Source: Larix sibirica (Eukaryota > Streptophyta > Pinopsida > Pinales > Pinaceae). From it: 35,703 bases of DNA. A program made the translations under genes and the position numbers. Positions within the stretch are counted from its first letter, which is position 1; every line of letters begins with the position of its first letter. Of this stretch, positions 29,386-35,703 are shown piece after piece. Under the pieces are notes generated by a model that was not told where the DNA came from, made no database searches, and was given only the letters and a program-made list of their open reading frames with translations. The stretch spans positions 13,364 through 49,066 of the forward strand of contig NWUY0300025684.1 of assembly GCA_004151065.3 (NCBI GenBank). Direction: 5' to 3'.

Positions 29386-31014
29386 ACTTCATCATTCATC
29401 ATTCAAGTTACAACATGTTTGAATATCATACCCTATAAAAGACTATGATAATATCTACACATTTAAAAATATCAAATCCTATGACTATTGTGACCCCTAC
29501 AAGAAAAGAGCAACTTCTTTGCACCATCCACGGATTGAGTGAGAAAATGGAGTTAGTGATTTTGAATGAATGAATAATTCAACAATCTGACCTTTACTTC
29601 ATTGTTACCAATATCCGTTTATTTATTTATCTTTTAATATTTTCGATCAGTACATCCAAGTGGCACCGTTCAATATACGAAATTATAGCTAAGGTCTCGA
29701 TTGCGATAAAGTCGTGAATGATTTGGATTTGGTCTCGATTGCATTAAACAAACTTGTTAGACAAGAATATTGACCCACGAGAGATGAATATATATTTGGA
29801 AATTTGAATTTTGGTGTTGGAATAATAATATTTTGTTTTACCAATTAATTTATTTATTTTAACCAAGTATGTTTTTTTATTATTATTATAAAATAAAGTT
29901 AAAAGTTTCATAATAATAGATAGTGGAAATAGTTTCACGGTGGTATATATATTTTGCACTGTGTATTTATATAGTCAATATTCAAAGATGGCTATGCGAC
30001 CTCCCATCATCTCTATGTTCGTAGTCTTTCCTTTGTCATCTATTTGTCCAAGCCTATGTGTATAGTTGTGTTTTTTATCATTTGATATCTAGTGCCTAGA
30101 GAAGGTCTCATTTATTTTTTTCATAGGCTATACATTGTTATGTTTATTTCTTGGTATGTTTTTTGGTTGGATGTTCTCTTCTTTACTTTGGATAAACCTT
30201 GGTATTTATGCTTGATTTGGTTAACTTAGGTTTGTTGTGGATGCATACCAGGGTTGACAGGGTTAAAGATGATCTTTCCCATTTTCATTCCATTTTTTAT
30301 ATGCCATTGATGGGTTGTATAATTGATTTGCACTCATTTTCAACAAATCAAAGAACATCATTTCAGTGATCTATTTGACACCAATGGATCCACATATTAT
30401 TAGTTGAAGCCTTTGAGTTTTCCTCAATGATTCTTTGTCATATGTTGGACTTGCCTATGTGTTTGTCCCGTCTATAAATAACCCTCATTTAGTATTTTTC
30501 TAGATTTTGGGTTCTCATTCAAAGAAGTGTTGTTACGTTATTGTATTTTCGATTAAACGTCTCATGCATTCATTCAAGTACTTTAGTTGCTTGAAACTTG
30601 TCTCCATTAAGTCCCTCACAATAAGGACTTACCTTTCTTGTTGTGTTCATCTCTTAACTTGTATTCTTCTCTATGTACTCATCTGTTGAAGTTGGATCTA
30701 GGGTTTGTCCTCGTGGGTTTCTCTTGGATCCCTTGATTAACACTACTATTGCAGCAAGGGCCACCTTAAACTATCATTTAGGAATATTGTTTTAATATTT
30801 GGTAGATTCACTATGATTTTGTATAATATATCACATTGTTAAGTGACTTTGTTTTGAGTACAAAACAAGGAGATTAACAAGTTATATTTCAACATGGCGG
30901 GAGTTCATCCTCTTTGTTGGCTTCATTAGTGATTACAACCTCTTCTTGGTTTATGTGTGTTCACTCCTTTTCCCTCTTTCTTCATTTGGTTATTCTTTGT
31001 TTCTTTCTTTTTCC
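29386..31014. other. Unassigned AT-rich region
   Basis: About 1.6 kb with no recognisable protein domain. It holds a short direct repeat (GGTCTCGATTGC at 29693 and 29731) and a TATAAATA at 30473-30480. Short open frames (30507-30689, 29959-29744) have no recognisable content. It may be flanking host DNA, a decayed LTR or the old 5' flank of LINE 1. Confidence 0.4.
30473..30480 (+). promoter_or_regulatory. Isolated TATAAATA
   Basis: A consensus TATA box with no recognised gene downstream. In sequence this AT-rich it may be chance, but it could mark a decayed LTR promoter. Confidence 0.2.
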
Positions 31015-31240
31015 CCAGGAAATAAAGCGTAATTCATATTAACTAAGTAATGAATTACATTGTTCATATGAGGCCTGTATGCCATACATAAAATGATCAT
31101 GTGTTCAACAAGTATTCAAAAATATGAGTCTCATCAAGTAAAAAGCTACAAAAAGAGATCAGCTATAAATATCAAAGATCACTAGCATATGCAAATTCAA
31201 TAGATCATAACGATGTTTCTAGTACTGCTACTCATATACT

Positions 31241-31625
31241 TTTTCATGCTAGCAGAGGTGCTAAATCTATTTCATTGACAAAGCCCTCGTCGGCTATCCA
31301 CTGCTTCCAGAATCCTTCCTCAATCCGCACACCAATCTTGGATAGGACGTCAACCCCCTTATTTATTTCCCTATAAATATGGTGAAAAGATCTATTCTGA
31401 TACAAACTGATATATCTTAAAATATCTACATACAAAGGACTCAAGTGGATATTCTTTGGTGGTTTCCTTTTTCTGAACCAATCAATCACCAAGAGTGAAT
31501 CGTTGAAAACCTGTAACTACTCCACCCCAATAGATAAGGCTAGCTTTAGAACCAATTTCAAGGCCTTCAACTCTGCAAGGTTGTTTGTTTCCCTCCCTAA
31601 CCCAATTACATATTTGTGCCAATGG
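31241..31625 (-). pseudogene. LINE 3 archaeal-type RNase H
   Basis: Minus-strand translation gives GLGRETNNLAELKALKLVLK (about 31600), then a stop within VE*LQVFNDSLLVIDWF, followed by the frame at 31492-31244 with SFHHIYREINKGVDVLSKIG. The Glu of LAELKAL, the Asp of NDSLLV and the Asp of GVDVLSK occupy the catalytic positions of the family; the N-terminal Asp segment is not clearly readable. It closes ORF2, as in plant L1 elements with this domain, and is better preserved than the LINE 2 version. Confidence 0.82.
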
Positions 31626-31639
31626 GTGTCATATGTGTA

Positions 31640-32250
31640 GATAATACCTCTTGCGCCACCAATTCCGAGACTTCCTTGGGAGGCACTGTTGAAATAGCAC
31701 CAATTGCCTGATTTATCAGTCTCCTCCTCCAGAATAATTCTTTGATTTGTGCTGACATGAGACTAGGGTAAGTGCTCCATAATGGCCACATTTGTTGTGG
31801 CATAGACCATATATGGGATAATAGGGTCATCGAATATAGCCTTGTTACAAGCTAACCATACACCCCAGTAATCAAAGGTGGTAAAGCCTTGTATTCCTTA
31901 TTATCATCATTATTAATCCAATTATGAAATGCTTCATCAAGGCTAGCTCCCTGCCATATGAAATGCTTACCATAGAAATGAGAAGCATAACTCCACATGT
32001 TAATGATATATGGGCAATTGATAAATATGTGGGAGATGATTTTGGTGTCATTGCAACATAAAGATCATCGACTGGGACCACTTCCTAAGAAATGCCTCAA
32101 TTTGTCCCATACAGGAACTTTCCCTACAAGTACCAACCATAAAAATACTTTGGTCTTCAAAGGGCACTGAAGCTTCCATAAGATATTGTTCCACCATGGA
32201 GGTTATGGAAAGTCTTCCTCTTTCTGAGCCACTATATAACCCAAGCTAGG
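31640..32250 (-). pseudogene. LINE 3 zinc-binding region
   Basis: Frames at 32081-31872 and 31830-31606 plus neighbouring sequence give the segment after RT: KVFLWLVLVGKVPVWDKL-like (about 32130-32080), a decayed CN-rich stretch, HIFINCPYI (about 32030) and HFIWQGASL (about 31950). These match the zf-RVT region of plant LINEs, but cysteines are largely lost and frames change often. Confidence 0.65.
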
Positions 32251-32634
32251 ATGACATGAACCTCCAGATGCATTGTGAATCCATACAAGAGAGTCTTATT
32301 TGTCACTGATCCGGATGTGGCTGCTCTATAAATATTTGAGGTATAATTCCCATAGTATTCTATGTTCTTCCACAAATCCCCAAAAACCAGCATTTAACCA
32401 TGATTGTAGAGTGGGAGTGGTATTCATATGGTCATGAATTTGGTATAAGAATATGAGACCCCGATCATTTAAAGACTCTGTCATCACTTCAGGCATTATG
32501 TGAGCAGCAGTGCAACCAACCCAAGGGTCTTGAACTATCCTGATACACCTACCATTTTCAACATCCCATGATAGCTAGTCCCCAATAATGTCAAATGACT
32601 TAATGATTGCTTTCCACATATTCAATACATTCAT

Positions 32635-34110
32635 TTAAGATTGATTCTTAGATTTGATCCATTCTTCAATAGATAAAGGGAGGATGCACTTATGTTGTAT
32701 TACTTTAACCCAAAGGCCATCATCAGTAATTAAACACCAAATTCCTTTCGCAACTAGGGCTCTTACAAAGCACTGATAGTCCTTTATGCCCCAACCACCA
32801 TAATCTTTGGGTATTGTCAATTTCCTCCATGAGATCCATGGGAAGGATTTTTGTCCTCTGAGCCTCTCCACAGGAAGTTGAAGCATAATTTTCCTATACA
32901 ATCCATGATGCCCACAGGAACGTGAGCTATGGATGCCCAATACACAGGTATAGCTTCAAGAACAGATTGAACCATAATGAGTCTACCTCCATGAGATAAC
33001 CATTTGTTACACCAAAGATTGAGATTGCATTCAATTCTTCTAATCAATCATACCCAGTCTTTTCTCACATAATCACTAGGTTTAATAATGAAACCTAGGT
33101 ATTTTAGACTGTTGTTTAAATCGACCAATGGGTAAGCAAATTGGATAATGATCCAATCAATAGTAACATGGTCTAAGTGCATAACTGAAACATAAGATTT
33201 TTGCTCATTTATAATCATATCCGTAGCAACTAAAAGTGGGCTTAGGATCTCCTTGATCTTCCAAATGTCTCTTAGAGATCCATCAGTAAATAAAAGGATG
33301 CCATCAACGAAGAAGAGGTGCATAATAAATACTGATTCTCTAATCTATATCCCCTTCAGGCCTCCCAAATCTCTAGCATAGATGATAGAACGACTAAGTC
33401 CCTCCACAATCAGAATAAAAAGGAGAGGGGCAAGAGGACAACCTTGCCTCAGACCTCTACATGGTTTGGAAAAATATGAGGTAGAACCGTTAATAAGGAC
33501 AACACACAATACTGATTGCACGCATGAAAGGGTCTAATTCACCATAGGTAAGTCGAATCCCATTTGAAACAGAACCAGGCGGAGAAAGGTCCAATTGACC
33601 CTATCATATGCTTTAGAGAGATCCACTTTCATAACCGTTGTTGGTATATATTTCAACTTGACAGAATAAGTAACTTCTTGAGCAATTCCAATTGCATAAT
33701 GTATTTGGCGACCTTCGAGAAAAGCAATTGTTCAACAGAGATACCCTTAGATAAAATAATTATGATCATGTTAGCTATATTTCTTGCCGCCAACTTGTAA
33801 ATGCAGTTGCATAAATATATGGGCCTGTAGTGATCCATAGACGTTGAGTTGTCAAGTTTTGGTATAAGGGCAATAAAAGTGGCATTGAAAGATGCCAGGA
33901 TTCTGCCCTTAACCCTAGACTCTTCAATCACTGCTAGGGATCATTCTGAAATAAATCCATGAAACCAAAGAAGAATTCAATAGGAAAGTTGTTAGGTCCC
34001 AGGATTTTATCACTCTGCATGTCCTTCACAGGCACTAATAATTCTTCCATGGTTACATCTCCATTGACATATAGGCTCTGTTCATTGCTAACCATTGACA
34101 AATAATGGGA
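32635..34110 (-). pseudogene. LINE 3 reverse transcriptase
   Basis: RT motifs on the minus strand in order: KILGPNNFPIEFFFGFMDLF (about 33990, from KSPGPDGFPxEFF), then SFNATFIALIPKLDNSTSMD, HYRPIYLCNCIYKLAARNIA (33931-33653), LRQGCPLAPLLFILIVEGLS (about 33450-33380), then MHLFFVDGILLFTDGSL (33323-), KYLGFIIKPSDYVRKDW and WCNKWLSHGGRLIMVQSVLE with PVYWASIAHVP (33047-32817). The FADD catalytic box reads FVDG, so the second catalytic Asp is lost. DYGGWGIKDYQ at about 32800 marks the end of the thumb. Stops and frameshifts separate the segments. Confidence 0.9.
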
Positions 34111-34144
34111 TATGATATTCATTACAGAGTTAATAGAAGGACGT

Positions 34145-34560
34145 TCATCTTCCTTGAATAAGGAATTGAAGTGTGACACTCCAACCTGTGTTAGATCTTT
34201 GAATCTGGTGGTCTGTCTGCCTCCTCCAATTTCCAAAACATATTAGTGTTGATTCTATGCCTGTAGAAATTGTGAAAAAACTGGTGTCGTCATCACCACT
34301 TTTGAGCCAGATGGCTCTACTCTTCAAACAGAGAGCTTCCTCCTCTTCATGGAGGATTTAACGTCTTCTAGCTTCAAGACCCTTGATGTTGGTCTTCAAT
34401 GGATCTCAATTCCAGATCATGGCATCTTATTCTCTTTGCATCCCAAGTGATGCTCATAGAATTAATCATTTTTAAATTATTAAGAAATTGAACTGCAACA
34501 GATAGAGAATTATCGATATCATAAGGTCACCAAGCCAACTTCACTCACGCTATATAATCA
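34145..34560 (-). pseudogene. LINE 3 endonuclease-RT linker
   Basis: Minus-strand sequence includes LCLKSRAIWLKSGDDDTSFF (about 34340-34270), the conserved KSRxxWLxxGDxNTxFF motif between endonuclease and RT in plant LINEs, followed by the frame at 34236-33934 that leads into RT. It is close to consensus but split by a frame change. Confidence 0.8.
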
Positions 34561-35320
34561 CCACAATTGAGCCATGAGGTGTTGAATTTGAATGGGCTCA
34601 GTGGTTTACATTGTTCATCTTCCAATTCCATAAAAATGGGGAAGTGATTAGAATCACCCCCTTCCCCCACCTATTGTTCGATACAGGGGACCTAATGCAA
34701 AATACTAACATTGATCAAGAATCTATCAATCCTCTTCGTTATCCTGTGTTCTCCAGTCTGCATATTGCTCCAGGTCGAGTGAAGAGAGACCAACGAAAGG
34801 TCAAAGAGATTTTCTTCCTCAATTTTTTTAACAAAGTATTATGCCATGGGATCTTTATGATCATGAGATCCCCAGGACTCCATTTCCCCAAGGGACAAAT
34901 TCAGATCCCTACCAATAATAACTCTCTTGGCGCCTAGGAAACCACATCTGAAAAATGTCTTCCAATAAGCCAATCTATGTGGATTTGGACCATATATATT
35001 GAGTATGGAAAAAGCCCAACCAAATTCTCCAGAGAAAAAAGAGTTCCCTAGACTAGAAGGGAAATACTAGGTATTAGCGCATAACATATTGTTCGTCTTC
35101 CATCCGGTGACCAGTCCTCCCGACCGACCAATAACATCAAAAATAAAAAAAATTTCCACTTGGGAAGCAACGATTTTAAATCATCAACAACAATATCACC
35201 CATAGCAAGAGTTTCCTGCAACATAATAACATGTGGTTAATGGATGAGAACCAACCTTTTTAGAGCATATTTTTTGGAGGGATGCCCCAGCCCTTGACAA
35301 TTGAAGGACATCAATAACAT
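34560..35320 (-). pseudogene. LINE 3 endonuclease
   Basis: ORF2 begins at the ATG 35320-35318 with MLLMSFNCQGLGHPSKKYAL, then after a stop VIMLQETLAMGDIV (the Glu of LQET is catalytic), a GRSGGL-like stretch shifted into another frame, NIYGPNPHRLAYW (about 34990, frame-shifted), LIGRDLNLSLG-like sequence and a RIDRFLI segment near 34710. These are motifs of the apurinic-type endonuclease that nicks target DNA. At least three frameshifts or stops disable it. Confidence 0.8.
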
Positions 35321-35322
35321 TA
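35318..35322 (-). promoter_or_regulatory. TAATG stop/start overlap between LINE 3 ORF1 and ORF2
   Basis: The ORF1 frame (...RASIPEPVVT then TAA, 35322-35320) shares its last base with the ORF2 start ATG (35320-35318). Overlaps of this kind allow termination-reinitiation translation in several non-LTR retrotransposons. Here both frames read sensibly up to and from the overlap. Confidence 0.65.
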
Positions 35323-35703
35323 GGTAACCACAGGTTCGGGAATACTTGCTCTAAGGTTCCCATCAATCTTCTTTCGTTTACTAGACTATATTTCCATCAC
35401 CGCTACATCCTTGGCAGATGCCATAATAGACCTTCTTCCCCTCAATCTAGAAGATGGAGATACAGGGTAAAGATGAATACCTTTACATGATCCTAACGCC
35501 AGAGAAGTTTTTTTGTAGAACGAGATTTGAGTGGATATCAAGAAGGTCTAACCAATGAATGGGAGATATTAGAGACTGGAGTGAAATCCATAGATCCCAG
35601 AGCACGGTCCATATTATTAAGTCTCCTTTAGAGATTGATCATGATCCGGGTCGTGTCCAGGAAGCACGAGGGGGACAACAGTTCGACTGAATGAGTCGGC
35701 TCT
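35322..35703 (-). pseudogene. LINE 3 ORF1, C-terminal part (runs off the window)
   Basis: The minus-strand end reads KRKKIDGNLRASIPEPVVT before the TAA, a basic, low-complexity tail typical of LINE ORF1 ends. Further upstream the sequence is frameshifted (MDRALGSMDFTPVSNISHSL near 35610) and shows no zinc knuckle within the window. The rest of ORF1 lies beyond the window end. Confidence 0.6.

Larger units (their letters stand above)
31015..35703 (-). mobile_element. LINE 3: L1-type element, running off the window
   Basis: Reading down from the window end the order is ORF1 C-terminus, ORF2 endonuclease (from 35320), RT (about 34100-32640), zinc-binding region (about 32250-31640), archaeal-type RNase H (about 31620-31241) and a 3' end near 31015 with an A-rich tail on the minus strand (GGGGAAAAAGAAAG). 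It is nearly full length but frameshifted and interrupted in each domain. Its N-terminal sequence (MSFNCQGLG) differs from LINE 1 (MIILSFNIKGLG), so the two are different subfamilies. Confidence 0.82.

Noticed and set aside
34611-34937. 108-residue plus-strand open frame
   Set aside because: It is antisense to the LINE 3 endonuclease; nothing recognisable is encoded on the plus strand.
1-35703. CRISPR array, prokaryotic operon, tRNA or rRNA genes
   Set aside because: No regularly spaced direct repeats with unique spacers, no bacterial gene order and no tRNA/rRNA signatures were seen; the content is plant retrotransposons.

Overview
The window looks like repeat-dense, intergenic plant nuclear DNA, most likely from a conifer. 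I found no intact host gene, no tRNA or rRNA gene and no CRISPR array. Almost everything I can read is decayed retrotransposon: Ty3/gypsy elements of two lineages, three L1-type LINEs, and two copies of a Penelope-like element (PLE) with a GIY-YIG endonuclease. EN-bearing PLEs in seed plants are known chiefly from conifers (the 'Dryad' elements, proposed to derive from arthropods). That, with the repeat load, is why I favour a gymnosperm; it is an inference.

Layout. (1) 1-380: unassigned AT-rich DNA with a 62-bp tandem duplication, ending at an NN gap. (2) 381-10863, minus strand: a large Tat-lineage Ty3/gypsy element. Reading from 10863 downwards it has a 1.13-kb LTR (TGTT...AACA), a PBS, a leader of about 2.3 kb rich in ATGCA, gag, protease, RT-RNase H, integrase and a second, archaeal-type RNase H after the integrase. 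Its LTR edge at 10863 abuts a broken LTR of another element, so it appears to have inserted there. (3) 10864-16953, plus strand: a chromovirus-like Ty3/gypsy element with a truncated 5' LTR, PBS, gag, an exact LTR sitting between gag and protease, then protease, RT, RNase H, an internally deleted integrase and a 3' LTR. (4) 16954-19129: a second chromovirus fragment joined at single-N gaps, with two LTRs of a different family that carry repeated GAAnnTTC (heat-shock-element-like) motifs.

(5) 19130-26640, minus strand: LINE 1 (ORF1 with a DUF4283-like region, then ORF2 endonuclease and RT). Its endonuclease is split at 21058-24655 by two PLE copies arranged head to head. A 13-bp target duplication (12/13 matching) flanks the pair, and the endonuclease reading resumes across it. 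(6) 26898-29371, minus: LINE 2, 5'-truncated inside RT, with an A-tail and a 14-bp near-match target duplication. (7) 29386-31014: unassigned AT-rich DNA. (8) 31015 to the window end, minus: LINE 3, from an archaeal-type RNase H back through zinc-binding, RT and endonuclease domains to the end of ORF1, with a TAATG stop/start overlap between ORF1 and ORF2.

The nesting gives a relative history. LINE 1 is older than the PLE pair inside it and probably older than the LTR element abutting its RT. The Tat element is younger than the chromovirus LTR it interrupts. All coding regions carry stops or frameshifts, so none is called as a functional CDS. The most interesting items are the inverted PLE pair with its scrambled centre and possible hammerhead-ribozyme-like 3' motif, the GAAnnTTC arrays in the 18.2-19.1 kb LTRs, and the archaeal-type RNase H domains present in both LTR and LINE elements.
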